64,000 bases of DNA from an uncultured Lachnospiraceae bacterium (GCA_910577645.1 CAJTOL010000002.1:240896-304895); one strand, 5' to 3'; shown: positions 51,449 through 61,105, numbered from the stretch's first letter. The notes: a model not told the origin generated them from the letters alone. A program made the numbers and translations.

Positions 51449-54400
51449 TTATTCCATCCCCAACAGCAGCCTCAATCCCTTTTTGCTTAAAGATGCCAGA
51501 GACGGCTGCTGCTCGTCTACAACCTGACCGGCCAGCCGGCTCTTGGCTTCCTGAAGGGTCAGGATATTTTCTTCAATGGTATTTCTGGTAATGAGCCGGT
51601 ATACATGAAGCTGCTTTTCCTGGCCGATACGGTGGGCCCGATCCGTAGCCTGATTCTGAGCCGCCACATTCCACCAGGGATCATAGTGGATCACCATATC
51701 CGCTGCGGTCAGGTTCAGCCCTGTTCCCCCGGCCTTCAGGGAAATCAAAAACACCTGAGTAGCATCTTTCTGAAAGGAATCTACCATGTGAAGGCGGTCC
51801 TTTTTGGGAGTCTCGCCGGTAAGTTTATAATATCCCATTCCCCTGTCTTTAAGCCGGGATTCAATCAGGCTCAACATAGATGTAAACTGGGAAAACAGTA
51901 AAATCTTATGTCCCCCCATGGCCCCGCTCTCTAAAAGCTCCATACAGGTCTCAAGCTTTGCCGAGTCTCCCCGGTAGTTTTCGTAGCACAGCCTGGGATC
52001 ACAGCAGATCTGGCGGAGCTTGGTAAGCTGGGCCAGAATCTGAAACCTGCCGGAAGGATCTTCCTCCCCTTCCTCTGACAACATGTCTTTGAGAATCTGG
52101 GCATTGGCGGCATAAAGCATTTTCTGCTGGCTCTCCATCCGGGAATACACACAGGTTTCCAGTTTTTCCGGAAGATCCTTAAGCACGTCCCGTTTTACCC
52201 GGCGCAGGATAAAGGGGCCGGTCAGACGCTTTAAACTTTTTAATGCCTCCGGATCCTGTTCCTTTACGATGGGAATCTCAAAATCCCTTTTAAACCTTTG
52301 ATAACTGAACAAAAATCCCGGCATTAAGTAGTCAAAAATGCTCCACAGCTCCCCCAGGCGGTTCTCGACAGGAGTACCCGTTAAGGCAAACCGGGTTATA
52401 GCAGAAACCTTCTTTACTGCCCTGGCGTTTTGGGTTCCTGCATTTTTGATAAATTGCGCCTCATCAATAATCTGGAACCGGAATGACAGCTTTTCGTACA
52501 AGGCAATGTCCCGCCGCAGCAAATCATAGGAGGTAATCAGGATCCGGCGGCCGCCCCTTTCCATCTCCTCCGCCGCATCTTCCAGGATCTGCTCCCTGTC
52601 TTTTGCTGCCCCTGCAATGGTACATACCGGAAGCTGGGGGGCAAATTTCTGAAACTCGTGCTCCCAGTTATAAACCAGGGAAGCCGGGCAGACTACCAGC
52701 GACAGCAAAGCCTTATCCTCTGCCTCCTGCCGCCCGTATTCATCGGCAAAAAGCCCAATTACCTGGATGGTCTTCCCCAAACCCATGTCATCGGCCAGTA
52801 TCCCTCCAAAACGCCTGGCATCCAGAGTCCGAAGCCAGCGGAAACCATATTTCTGATAGTTTCTAAGCACCGGATCCAGGCTCTTTGGAATCTGGTAGTC
52901 TGCATCTTCCACCGACTTGATCCCCCGAACCAGGGCGCGAAAATCCTGATCTCTGCAAAAAGGCACTCCCGGCTCTTCTTTAAACAGCTGATCCAGATAC
53001 AGAGCCCGGTAATAGGGAAGCCGCACCTGTCCTCCTGCTATCTCGCTCTTTGTGAGGGCCAGGTCATCGGCCAGCTTGGCAACTGCTAAAATGCCGCTGC
53101 TTTCCAGCTGCAGAAATTCCCCGCTTTTTAATCGATAGTATTTCTTTTTCTGGCGATAGGCGTTTAGCACTTTTGCCAGCTCCGCTCCTGTCATCCCCTC
53201 TGCGTCCACCTGAAGATTCAGCCATCCTTTTGCAGCGCTTACTCCTACCCTAAGTCCCTCTGCCTTTCGGATCCTCCACTGGCCTACCTCTTCTGAAAGG
53301 ACCACCTCTCCCAGCTGCCGGAATTCTTCAATTCCCTCCAGAATCAGCCGGTATAAGGCGTCTTCGTCATCGCGGATCACCAGCTTTCTGCCCTCCGGCT
53401 CTTTGTAGCGGAAGTATCGGGTAATAGCCTGGCTGATACGGAATTCCCCGGGGATATCCCGGCTGATACGCCGGGGAACCAGCTCGTCCTCCACAGGCTG
53501 AAAGGAGTAATCCCCATAGGAAAGCACCGGCTCCATGGTAATCTCACCAGGCCTTTGGCTGTCAAAGCGGAAGCTGGCTCTTAAAGGTTCTGTCTGATAC
53601 TTCTCCCAGTCAATATCCTGGGTTTCTATCAGGCTGTAGGTCTCTATCTTCTTTAACACTCTCTGGTAAAACAGGGGCACGTCCCGGTCGTTTACCGTAA
53701 TGCGCTGCCCCGGGCGGGCCGCTATTTGTTCTACAAACACCCTCATGGCCCGGCTGCACGCCTCATCGCACCGGCAGATCTTTCCCTGGCTTCCCAGATA
53801 AAGATGGCGCTCCCCCATAAAACTGAACTCATATTCCAGAAGGCAGGCCTCCAGTCCATCCAGGCCCTTTTTCTTTATCTCAATACGGAAATCCGGATTC
53901 AGGCGGCTTACCAGATAAGGGGATACCGGCCCATTTTGAACCCGGGTTTCCACCGGGTAATCCAGGCACATGGCAAAAAACCGATCCCTGTTTTCCCTGC
54001 TTAAGGTAAGCTCCCTCAGAGAAGGGCGGACCTCAAAAGACGTCTTTCTAAACTGGCTGTAATACTCCTGATAGGTATTAACCAGCTCCATAACAAATTC
54101 TGCCATAGGCCTGCTGGATTCTGTAAAAGCCTCCAGGCTGTGATGAAAAGAAAGATTCTTTCCATAACTCATCAAAGCTCCCGCCTCCATTGCCTGGGTA
54201 AATGCATCTAAATCCTTGATGAGATACAGCCGTTCCCTCCCGATTTTAAATTCCAGACGGACATCCTTTCCTCTATGTCCAATTAAAAGGATCGGCGCAA
54301 TCCTCAGGGAAGACGCCTCCCCTTCCCTGATAATCCGGGCCACCTCGCCGTTGGTGTATTCCCGGATCATAGTGCGGACCTCCTGATCCGTATATACCGG

Positions 54401-54631
54401 CCTGGCATTTAGTCCGCTTCCGCCAGCCTGGTAAGCCTGGTAAAGGGCATTTGCATGGGAGCAGGGCCCTTTATAGGAATTTCCCTCTGCACAAGAACAA
54501 GAGTAGTCGCGAAGTTGACTACCCTTGATATATAAGCTTACCTCATAGGTATGGCCCTGATCCTTACAGGAGCCTTTAACCCCCACCTCCCCTTTCCAGA
54601 AGGTGTTTACTTTCATTTCCGAAATGTTCAC
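51449..54631 (-). CDS. SNF2-family helicase with N-terminal SWIM zinc finger
   Basis: A 1060-residue DNA-dependent ATPase. The SWIM finger YSCSCAEGNSYKGPCSHANA lies near residue 45, followed by a long unique region. The SNF2 motor has Walker A LADDMGLGKTIQV, motif II IIDEAQFIKNAGT (DEAQ), LTGTPVENRLGELWSIFDYL, and motif VI ATDRAHRIGQEKQLHVYRLI. Such proteins remodel protein-DNA complexes; members of this type lie near restriction or repair genes in some species. I chose the GTG at 54629-54631 with GGGGA upstream. It starts 23 bases after argS. Confidence 0.92.
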   Translation of the reverse strand: MNISEMKVNTFWKGEVGVKGSCKDQGHTYEVSLYIKGSQLRDYSCSCAEGNSYKGPCSHANALYQAYQAGGSGLNARPVYTDQEVRTMIREYTNGEVARIIREGEASSLRIAPILLIGHRGKDVRLEFKIGRERLYLIKDLDAFTQAMEAGALMSYGKNLSFHHSLEAFTESSRPMAEFVMELVNTYQEYYSQFRKTSFEVRPSLRELTLSRENRDRFFAMCLDYPVETRVQNGPVSPYLVSRLNPDFRIEIKKKGLDGLEACLLEYEFSFMGERHLYLGSQGKICRCDEACSRAMRVFVEQIAARPGQRITVNDRDVPLFYQRVLKKIETYSLIETQDIDWEKYQTEPLRASFRFDSQRPGEITMEPVLSYGDYSFQPVEDELVPRRISRDIPGEFRISQAITRYFRYKEPEGRKLVIRDDEDALYRLILEGIEEFRQLGEVVLSEEVGQWRIRKAEGLRVGVSAAKGWLNLQVDAEGMTGAELAKVLNAYRQKKKYYRLKSGEFLQLESSGILAVAKLADDLALTKSEIAGGQVRLPYYRALYLDQLFKEEPGVPFCRDQDFRALVRGIKSVEDADYQIPKSLDPVLRNYQKYGFRWLRTLDARRFGGILADDMGLGKTIQVIGLFADEYGRQEAEDKALLSLVVCPASLVYNWEHEFQKFAPQLPVCTIAGAAKDREQILEDAAEEMERGGRRILITSYDLLRRDIALYEKLSFRFQIIDEAQFIKNAGTQNARAVKKVSAITRFALTGTPVENRLGELWSIFDYLMPGFLFSYQRFKRDFEIPIVKEQDPEALKSLKRLTGPFILRRVKRDVLKDLPEKLETCVYSRMESQQKMLYAANAQILKDMLSEEGEEDPSGRFQILAQLTKLRQICCDPRLCYENYRGDSAKLETCMELLESGAMGGHKILLFSQFTSMLSLIESRLKDRGMGYYKLTGETPKKDRLHMVDSFQKDATQVFLISLKAGGTGLNLTAADMVIHYDPWWNVAAQNQATDRAHRIGQEKQLHVYRLITRNTIEENILTLQEAKSRLAGQVVDEQQPSLASLSKKGLRLLLGME

Positions 54632-54654
54632 CCTACGTTCCCCGCAATCTGGTT

Positions 54655-56421
54655 TTACATTCTCTCCGGAGCCTCAATTCCCAGCACGCCGATAGCCATA
54701 GTGAGGACATCCTTTGTCAGCATAATCAGGCTGATATAGCCTGCCTGCCGGTCAGAATCCTCCTCGGAAAGAATCTTGGTGTCATGATAAAAACGGTTGA
54801 ACTCATTGGACAGCTCATAAATATACTGGCAGATCTTGTGAGGCGCCAGATCCTCAAAGCTGGTCTCCATCACGTCATTAAACTTTAAAAGCTGTAAGGC
54901 CAGCCCTTTTTCCGAATCCGAAGCCGGCGGGAGGATCCGTCCTGCCTCCTCCTTTCCTCCATTTTCCGCAAACTTGGCTAAAATAGATTTAATCCGGACA
55001 ATGGTATAGAGAATATAAGGACCTGTATTTCCCTCAAAGGAAATGAACCGGTCAATATCAAAAATATAATCTTTTCCTGCCTGGTTAGACAGATCTCCGT
55101 ATTTTAAGGCGGCAAGGCCCACAATCTCAGCTGTTTTTCTGGCTTCCTCCTCTGTGACAGTCCGGTTCTCCATAATCCGTTTAAACACCTGGTCATTGAT
55201 CCCTGCAATCAGGTTCTCCAGACGCATTACGCCGCCGTCGCGGGTCTTAAAAGGCTTACCGTCTTTACCGTTCATAGTGCCGAAGCCTAAAAAGGCCATA
55301 GGCATATCTTTCTTTACAATCCCTGCTTTTTTTGCCACCCGGAATACCTGGGTAAAATGCAGATCCTGACGTTTATCCGCAATGTAAATATAGCGATCCG
55401 GACGGAAATCCTTTTCTCTCTCAATAATTGTAGCCAGATCAGAGGTGGCATAGAGAGCTGCCCCGTCAGACTTTCTCACAATACAGGGCGGAAGCTCCTT
55501 GGAATCTGTCTCCTCTCCAATATCCACTACCAAAGCTCCCTGGCTCTCATAAGCCAGTCCCTGGTTAATCAAATCGTCAATCAGATCCGGAATATAGCCT
55601 TCCGCATCGCTCTCTCCCTTCCACAGATCAAACTCTACGTTTAAGTTGGCGTAATTTTTCTTTAAATCTGCCAGGGAAACCGCCATAATGTGTTTCCAAA
55701 TTGCCCGGTACGGAGCATACCCCTTCTGAAGGCGGAAAGTAGCGGTCTGCGCCCTCTCCTTAAAAGCCTCGTCTTCTTTGGATTTGGCGCTGGCTGCCGG
55801 ATAAATCTCCTCCAATTCTCCAATGGTAAAGGGAGCTTCTTTAGGATATTCTCCCGTATAGGCCTCATCAAAATATGGAAGATCCGGTTTTCTGTCCCGC
55901 AGCTCCTCGATAATCAGGCCCATCTGAAGGCCCCAGTCCCCTAAATGGACGTCTCCAATGGTTTTATGCCCCAGAAACCGGCCCATTCTTTTAATGGACT
56001 CGCCAATAACCGCAGAACGCAGATGCCCCACATGAAGGGGCTTTGCCACATTCGCTCCGCCATAGTCCACCATAATTGTCTCCGGGTTCTCAGTCTCATC
56101 TAATCCCAGCTTTTCTTCTCCTGCCATCTTATTTAAATACTCTGCCGCAAACTCCTCGCTGATTTTCAGGTTGAGAAAGCCTGGCATCACTGCTTCTTTC
56201 ATAGAAAAAATCCGGGAATCGGAAAGCTTTTCCGCCACCTCTGCGGCAATATCAATGGGCTTCTTTTTGTAAGCCTTGGCAGCCGCCATAGCCCCGTTGC
56301 ACTGATATTCACAGAGATCCGGACGATTGGACAGTACTGCTTTAGCAAATTTTTCGTCATATCCGCAGGCGGTAAAGGCCTGCTTTAATTCCTCCTCCAT
56401 CATGGTAAGGACTTTTTTCAT
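54655..56421 (-). CDS. argS: Arginyl-tRNA synthetase
   Basis: A 588-residue class I synthetase. It has the Arg-specific N-terminal domain (LKQAFTACGYDEKFAKAVLS), the HIGH motif in GGANVAKPLHVGHLRSAVIG, no canonical KMSKS (usual for many ArgRS) and the C-terminal DALR anticodon domain (PHKICQYIYELSNEFNRFYH). It follows the NlpC/P60 gene by 30 bases and precedes the SNF2 gene. No T-box is visible upstream. Confidence 0.97.
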   Translation of the reverse strand: MKKVLTMMEEELKQAFTACGYDEKFAKAVLSNRPDLCEYQCNGAMAAAKAYKKKPIDIAAEVAEKLSDSRIFSMKEAVMPGFLNLKISEEFAAEYLNKMAGEEKLGLDETENPETIMVDYGGANVAKPLHVGHLRSAVIGESIKRMGRFLGHKTIGDVHLGDWGLQMGLIIEELRDRKPDLPYFDEAYTGEYPKEAPFTIGELEEIYPAASAKSKEDEAFKERAQTATFRLQKGYAPYRAIWKHIMAVSLADLKKNYANLNVEFDLWKGESDAEGYIPDLIDDLINQGLAYESQGALVVDIGEETDSKELPPCIVRKSDGAALYATSDLATIIEREKDFRPDRYIYIADKRQDLHFTQVFRVAKKAGIVKKDMPMAFLGFGTMNGKDGKPFKTRDGGVMRLENLIAGINDQVFKRIMENRTVTEEEARKTAEIVGLAALKYGDLSNQAGKDYIFDIDRFISFEGNTGPYILYTIVRIKSILAKFAENGGKEEAGRILPPASDSEKGLALQLLKFNDVMETSFEDLAPHKICQYIYELSNEFNRFYHDTKILSEEDSDRQAGYISLIMLTKDVLTMAIGVLGIEAPERM

Positions 56422-56451
56422 AAGGTAATTTCCTCCTTCTTGCTCATGCTT

Positions 56452-57243
56452 TTAGTCCCCCAGAACATTGGCGATCCGGATAATATCGCTTCTATCGTTC
56501 CACACGCAGATGGTAACCCCTTTCCCGGTACCGTCTCCATGGATCATACGGTTGTCGCCGATATAAACTCCAATGTGGCTTACCGCATTCAGAGAGGAGC
56601 CGAAGGCAATCAAATCTCCTGTCCGCAGGGACTCTGCCGTCCTGTCCATCCCCTGGCATGCCTGCTCTCTGGAGGTTCTGGGGAGTTGTATTCCGCAGGT
56701 ATTTTTCATCAGATAGCCTACAAAACCGGAACAGTCAAACCCGGATGCCGGATCCACTCCTCCCATCTGGTAACGACTGCCCAAAAGGTTCATGGCCTGT
56801 TTTATCATATCTGCCCGGCTCTCGTCAGCCGTAGGAATATTCCACGTGTTTTTTACTGTAACCTGGCCGGAATTGCCGTCCAGATATGCAAAATGGCCAT
56901 CGTAAGCGATCTGAATCCATCCGTTTCCTCCGTCTCCCGTTACCCGATATATGGTTTTGGGATAGGCCAGGCCATAGCTTTCCGGGCTGCCGGGCGCTGC
57001 TGCAATGGCGATCTCCACATTGCCGGTAATCTCTGCAATGGATACATCCAACTCCACTGCTGTCATATTTTCGAAAGCCGCCCCCGCATTTTGGGGGCTT
57101 CCATGGCTGATGGTGGTATTTCTTGTCTCTGAAAGCCCTGCGCCTGGTCCTTCTGTATCTGCATAAGCCCCCGCTGCCATCTCAAAACTCATCACTGCGC
57201 TGGCTAAACATAACATTACCATCTTCTTTACCGTTTTTCTCAT
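56452..57243 (-). CDS. Secreted NlpC/P60 cell-wall endopeptidase with SH3-like domains
   Basis: A 263-residue exported protein. A signal peptide (KKMVMLCLASAVMSFEMAAG, likely cut near residue 28 at AYA) is followed by an SH3-like region and the NlpC/P60 domain with the catalytic Cys in GFDCSGFVGYLMKNT, the His in VSHIGVYIGDNRMIHG and a further polar residue after it. It cuts peptidoglycan stem peptides (gamma-D-Glu to diamino acid), as known for the family. It starts just before copy 3 of the palindromic repeat. Confidence 0.92.
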   Translation of the reverse strand: MRKTVKKMVMLCLASAVMSFEMAAGAYADTEGPGAGLSETRNTTISHGSPQNAGAAFENMTAVELDVSIAEITGNVEIAIAAAPGSPESYGLAYPKTIYRVTGDGGNGWIQIAYDGHFAYLDGNSGQVTVKNTWNIPTADESRADMIKQAMNLLGSRYQMGGVDPASGFDCSGFVGYLMKNTCGIQLPRTSREQACQGMDRTAESLRTGDLIAFGSSLNAVSHIGVYIGDNRMIHGDGTGKGVTICVWNDRSDIIRIANVLGD

Positions 57244-57283
57244 CTGTATCTCCCCTAACAGTCTTCTCCTATGTTATGGAAAT

Positions 57284-57355
57284 AGGGCCGCCTCAAAATG
57301 AAACAGCGGATATCTGATAAATAGAAATCCTCCTTTTTCACTTTGTGACAGCCCT
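57284..57355. repeat. Palindromic intergenic repeat, copy 3
   Basis: AGGGCCGCCTCAAAATGA (57284-57301) pairs with TCACTTTGTGACAGCCCT (57338-57355). The arms match those of copy 2 at most positions, and the inner loop is 36 bases. It lies between efp and the NlpC/P60 gene. Confidence 0.65.
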
Positions 57356-57376
57356 GTCCGAAAAAAGCCCCTGTGA

Positions 57377-57934
57377 TTAAACTCTGGACAGATATTCGCC
57401 GGTTCTGGTATCGATCTTAATCTTGTCGCCCTGGCTTACGAATAAGGGAACAGAAACAGTAGCTCCGGTCTCTACAGTAGCAGGCTTGGTTGCTCCGGTT
57501 GCAGTGTCCCCCTTAAATCCCGGCTCGGTATCGGTGATCTCCAGCTCCACAAATAAGGGAGGCTCTACGGAAAATACATTGCCGTTATAAGAGCAAACCT
57601 TTACCATCTCATTTTCTTTTACAAATTTTAATGCATCACCGATGGTATCTGCGTTTAAAGCAACCTGGTCAAAAGTCTCTACATTCATAAAGTTAAATAA
57701 ATCCCCGTCAGCGTATAAATACTGCATGTCCACTCTGTCAATTCTTGCTGCCGGAAACTTCTCGGTGGGGCGGAAAGTTTTCTCCACTACGCCGCCGCTG
57801 ATAACATTTTTTAACTTGGTGCGGACAAAAGCAGCGCCCTTTCCCGGCTTTACATGCTGAAACTCCAAAATCTGCATTACGTTGCCTTCAATCTCTAAAG
57901 TAACGCCATTTCTAAAATCACCTGCTGATATCAT
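57377..57934 (-). CDS. efp: Translation elongation factor P
   Basis: A 185-residue factor that helps ribosomes make Pro-Pro bonds. It starts MISAGDFRNGVTLEIEGNVM; the loop that carries the modified residue in other species is HVKPGKGAAFVRTKLKN with Lys 32. The OB domain ends VSQGDKIKIDTRTGEYLSRV. I chose the ATG at 57932-57934 with AAGGAGG upstream; longer readings lack a site. No modification enzyme gene is near. It is followed by repeat copy 3. Confidence 0.96.
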   Translation of the reverse strand: MISAGDFRNGVTLEIEGNVMQILEFQHVKPGKGAAFVRTKLKNVISGGVVEKTFRPTEKFPAARIDRVDMQYLYADGDLFNFMNVETFDQVALNADTIGDALKFVKENEMVKVCSYNGNVFSVEPPLFVELEITDTEPGFKGDTATGATKPATVETGATVSVPLFVSQGDKIKIDTRTGEYLSRV

Positions 57935-58050
57935 AAAGATATTCCTCCTTAAGTCGTTCAACTCTTCAATCCAGATTATTTTATAATATAATCCCGGTAT
58001 TTTCAACTCTTTTTTCACATTTGACCCAAAAAATGCCGCATTTTTCCGGG

Positions 58051-59364
58051 TTATAGCTGTTTTTTTCGGAAAGCAGACAAAATTTCCTCTGCAATCTGGT
58101 CAGGAGTCCGATTATCGGTTTCCACTGTCAGATCCGCCGCCCTTTCATAAGCCAGGCGGCGTTTCTCCATAAGCCCGGCAATTCCCTCCGCGCTCATTCG
58201 TCCCTTCAGGTTCGGTCTGGAGTCATCCCCTTTCACCCGGTTTAAAACGGTCTCAGGCCGGGCAGTCAAAAGGACTACCACGCCAGAAGCTTTCATCATC
58301 CGGACATTTTCGGGGCGCAAAACAGCGCCGCCGCCGCAGGAAACCACACAGGGAGGCTCTGTCCCAACAGTTCGGATGAGGCCGGTCTCCAAATCCCTGA
58401 AATGCTCTTCCCCGCAGGTTTCAAAAATGTCTTTGATCTCCATGGATGCCTCTTCCTTAATCCGCTGATCCATTTCCACAGAGGGGCAGCCCAGCTTATG
58501 AGACAAACAGGCGGAAACCGTAGTCTTTCCGGTTCCCATAAAACCGATGATAAAAATCCGTTTCTCTAAAGGCGGGTTGTCCCTTAGCGCCATTCCTTCA
58601 TGGAGTGTTTCCAGTACCTGCTTTAGCTTCCCCGCATCAACCTGTCCCGGTGCTGAGGCTGCCCCGGCGCTGGCAAAGGTTACTGCGGAGCCAAAGGCTT
58701 CTCCGGCCATACGGCTTACCACTCCCAGAGGGCCCATAGCCATGGTAATCAAAGGGCGGAAGGTTTGATCTGCCATCTCTGATGTAACGGACAGCAAAGT
58801 CAGCACATCTCCCCGGCTTTTTGGCATCACCGCTATTTTTAAAATATCCGCCCCCAATTCTTCCATCCGAAAAAAGCGTTCCATCATCACTTTGCTGTCC
58901 GGCGTTTTCTCAAAATCGTGGCTGGACATCACCACAGCCATTCCCTGGCTGTGGATATAGCGGACGGCTTCCTTAAGAGCCTCTTCTTTTCCGCCCCTTA
59001 AGCCGGGCAAAAGCTCTATGTCCACCAGATCCGCCAGCCTGCTCTTTGCCGCCTGGCAGTTAAGCTCCAGATAATCCTTTCCCTCCAGCGCCTGCTCCCC
59101 TCCCTCTTCTTTGGTTCGAAAGGTAAACAGGATGGGGACTTCCTTCAAAATTTCCCGAAGCTCCTTCAGGACTTTTACAGTTTCTTTCGGGTTGGTTCCC
59201 TTTTCATACCAGTCTGCCCGCCACTCCACCAAATCAAAAGTCTGGTTATTCAGCTCTCTGGCCTTTCTTAAGATTTCCTCCCGGGTTCTTGCCACAATGG
59301 GCACGCAAATCTTTGGGCGCCCTGAGCCGATAACGCAGTCTCTCACCACGATTGTCTCTGTCAT
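58051..59364 (-). CDS. aroDK: Fused type I 3-dehydroquinate dehydratase - shikimate kinase
   Basis: A 437-residue bifunctional enzyme for steps 3 and 5 of the shikimate pathway. Residues 1 to about 255 are type I AroD: DLVEWRADWYE, MSSHDFEKTP with the catalytic His and ADILKIAVMP with the Schiff-base Lys. From about 265 it is AroK: IIGFMGTGKTTVSACLSHKL (Walker A), SVEMDQRIKEE, CGGGAVLRPEN and GDDSRPNLKG. The two enzymes are usually separate. The shikimate dehydrogenase that would act between them is not in the window. The ATG overlaps the yqeG-like stop (ATGA). Confidence 0.93.
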   Translation of the reverse strand: MTETIVVRDCVIGSGRPKICVPIVARTREEILRKARELNNQTFDLVEWRADWYEKGTNPKETVKVLKELREILKEVPILFTFRTKEEGGEQALEGKDYLELNCQAAKSRLADLVDIELLPGLRGGKEEALKEAVRYIHSQGMAVVMSSHDFEKTPDSKVMMERFFRMEELGADILKIAVMPKSRGDVLTLLSVTSEMADQTFRPLITMAMGPLGVVSRMAGEAFGSAVTFASAGAASAPGQVDAGKLKQVLETLHEGMALRDNPPLEKRIFIIGFMGTGKTTVSACLSHKLGCPSVEMDQRIKEEASMEIKDIFETCGEEHFRDLETGLIRTVGTEPPCVVSCGGGAVLRPENVRMMKASGVVVLLTARPETVLNRVKGDDSRPNLKGRMSAEGIAGLMEKRRLAYERAADLTVETDNRTPDQIAEEILSAFRKKQL

Positions 59365-59861
59365 TTCTCTATTGTCCTCTCATAAAAATATAAAACCAGC
59401 TTTTCCGGAACCCTCTTTATGACAATCTGGATTTCCTCTTTGGGATTTATAGGCTTTACCAGAATACTGGTAATTCCGGCCCGGTTGGCTCCCCATATGT
59501 CCGTAAAAATCTGATCTCCCACAAAGACCGTATTTTCCGCCCTGGTTCCCATCTGCTTCATAGCCTCTTTATATCCCCGCCGTTTGGGCTTTCCTGCCTT
59601 ATAAATGTATTTCGTCCCCACCGCCCGGGCAAATTTTTTGACCCGCGGCTCCTTGTTGTTAGAGGCTAAACAGGATTCAAGCCCTATCTCTCTCAGCCGT
59701 TTAAACAATTCCTTTGCCCGGGTGTCCGCCGGAGCATCATGGGGAACCAACGTATTGTCCACATCAAAAATCACTCCCCGGATTCCCTGGCGGTACAGCT
59801 CTTCAAAGGGAATCTCATAAGTACTTTCTTTCCGGCTTGCCGGATAAAATTGTTTCAGCAT
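59361..59861 (-). CDS. YqeG-family HAD-IIIA phosphatase
   Basis: A 166-residue HAD-type phosphatase. Motif I is VIFDVDNTLVPHDA (two Asp), motif II the Ser in CLASNNKEPRV, motif III the Lys in YIYKAGKPKRRGYK, and motif IV VFVGDQIFTDIWGANRAGI. The family resembles phosphatidylglycerophosphate phosphatases but its substrate here is unproven. It starts eight bases after nrdR and overlaps the aroD-aroK fusion by four bases, so these form one operon. Confidence 0.9.
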   Translation of the reverse strand: MLKQFYPASRKESTYEIPFEELYRQGIRGVIFDVDNTLVPHDAPADTRAKELFKRLREIGLESCLASNNKEPRVKKFARAVGTKYIYKAGKPKRRGYKEAMKQMGTRAENTVFVGDQIFTDIWGANRAGITSILVKPINPKEEIQIVIKRVPEKLVLYFYERTIEK

Positions 59862-59868
59862 ATGCCTC

Positions 59869-60321
59869 CTACTTTTTCAGCAATTTCCCCAATTCTTCCA
59901 TAAAGGTGCCAATATCTTTAAACTCCCGGTATACGGAAGCAAAACGGACATAGGCTACCTCGTCCAGATCTTTTAGCTTATCCATAACCAACTCGCCGAT
60001 AACAGAGGTGGGGACTTCCTTTTCCTCCATATTAAAAATCTGGTTCTCGATGCTGTCTATCAAGGCATCTATCTGTTGGGTGGATACCGGGCGCTTATGG
60101 CAGGAATGGAGTACCCCGCTTTCAATCTTAGCCCGGTCATAGTTCTCTCTGGACTCGTCTTTTTTAATTACCATAAGCGGCATTGTTTCCAGCTTTTCAT
60201 AAGTGGTAAACCGCTTCCCGCAAGTCTCGCACTGCCTGCGCCGGCGAATGGAGCTGTTGTCGTCTGCCGGCCTGGAATCGATTACCTTGGTATCTGCTGC
60301 GCTGCAAAATGGGCATTTCAC
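59869..60321 (-). CDS. nrdR: Transcriptional repressor NrdR
   Basis: A 150-residue repressor of ribonucleotide reductase genes. The zinc ribbon has CPFC and CETCGKRF cysteine pairs (about residues 3-6 and 31-34), with the conserved RRRRQ between. The ATP-cone domain reads VIKKDESRENYDRAKIESGV and on to VRFASVYREFKDIGTFMEEL. No nrd structural gene is adjacent. It starts about 100 bases after the ylmC-like gene. Confidence 0.97.
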   Translation of the reverse strand: MKCPFCSAADTKVIDSRPADDNSSIRRRRQCETCGKRFTTYEKLETMPLMVIKKDESRENYDRAKIESGVLHSCHKRPVSTQQIDALIDSIENQIFNMEEKEVPTSVIGELVMDKLKDLDEVAYVRFASVYREFKDIGTFMEELGKLLKK

Positions 60322-60418
60322 TTTAAGGTTCCTCCCGTCTCCTATTAAATTTGGCAGATTTTTCCTGCCCTGTCTGTTAAATTTATTTTACATGAAGGAA
60401 CCCCAATCTGCAAGAGGT

Positions 60419-60682
60419 TTATTTGGACTTACATTTATCGTTTTTTTCTTTTTCCTGGTAATCTACCAGAATAATGTCCTCGCCTACCTGGCAGATATCG
60501 CAGAAGGGAATTATGTACTCTTTTTCCCGACATAAAAATCCGCAGAAACTTCCTGGTCCCGGGACAATAATGGCCACGATACAGCCGGTCTGCATATTAA
60601 AATCAACATCTCCTACAAATCCCAGGCGCTGACAGCTGTTGATGTTGATGACTTCTTTGGTCTTTAACTCGCAGATACGCAT
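60419..60682 (-). CDS. YlmC/YmxH-family sporulation-associated protein (PRC-barrel)
   Basis: An 87-residue protein starting MRICELKTKEVININSCQRL and continuing GFVGDVDFNMQTGCIVAIIV and IPFCDICQVGEDIILVDY, the PRC-barrel-like fold of the YlmC/YmxH family, often near sporulation or cell-division genes. The ATG at 60680-60682 has AAAAGGAA upstream. It is the last core gene before the acquired right-hand segment. The gap 60683-60787 contains only a short open reading (MRKTEEVPPLKRGF...) with no support. Confidence 0.85.
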   Translation of the reverse strand: MRICELKTKEVININSCQRLGFVGDVDFNMQTGCIVAIIVPGPGSFCGFLCREKEYIIPFCDICQVGEDIILVDYQEKEKNDKCKSK

Positions 60683-60787
60683 AGATTTACGGTTCCTTTT
60701 CAGATTTGTTATAGTGTATGAGAAAGACGGAAGAAGTGCCACCTTTGAAAAGAGGATTTTCCTTATGTCAGGCCTGCGCCGGTTTTG

Positions 60788-61105
60788 TCAGCTTTTAAAA
60801 AACAGCTTCGTGTATTCTGTCTGAGTATCCGCTATATGATAAATATATACTTTATCTTTTATCCACCTGTAAATGACAACATGTTTTTTGCAGATAATCA
60901 ATATATCGAACATCGTAACCATTTGATAAAAGGTGTTGAGGCTCGGGTGCTGACCGTCATTCTCGTTATACATGATAGTGCGCGGAGAACGGTCAACAAT
61001 GTAGGCCAGTTGCTCCTGCGTCATCCCGCTGGCCTCCCGCGCCCGCTTGATGGCGAGCCCTATATCGTGAAAATCAAATCGTCGTTCATCTCGTTCAAAC
61101 TTCAT
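60788..61105 (-). pseudogene. Truncated ICE-type XRE regulator
   Basis: The first 65 codons, MKFERDERRFDFHDIGLAIK then REASGMTQEQLAYIVDRSPR and QHPSLNTFYQMVTMFDI, match helix-turn-helix regulators found beside the sigma-factor/excisionase/integrase end of Tn916-like ICEs in gut Clostridia. After MFDI, where those proteins continue SVDQFF, this one runs into an unrelated 35-residue tail (LIICKKHVVIYRW). I take this as a deletion junction near 60,900. The start is the ATG at 61103-61105. It may be non-functional though the DNA-binding part is intact. Confidence 0.65.

Noticed and set aside
60683..60787. Short plus-strand reading MRKTEEVPPLKRGF... near the ICE junction
   Set aside because: Only 26 codons, no ribosome binding site and no similarity I recognise; probably junction debris.
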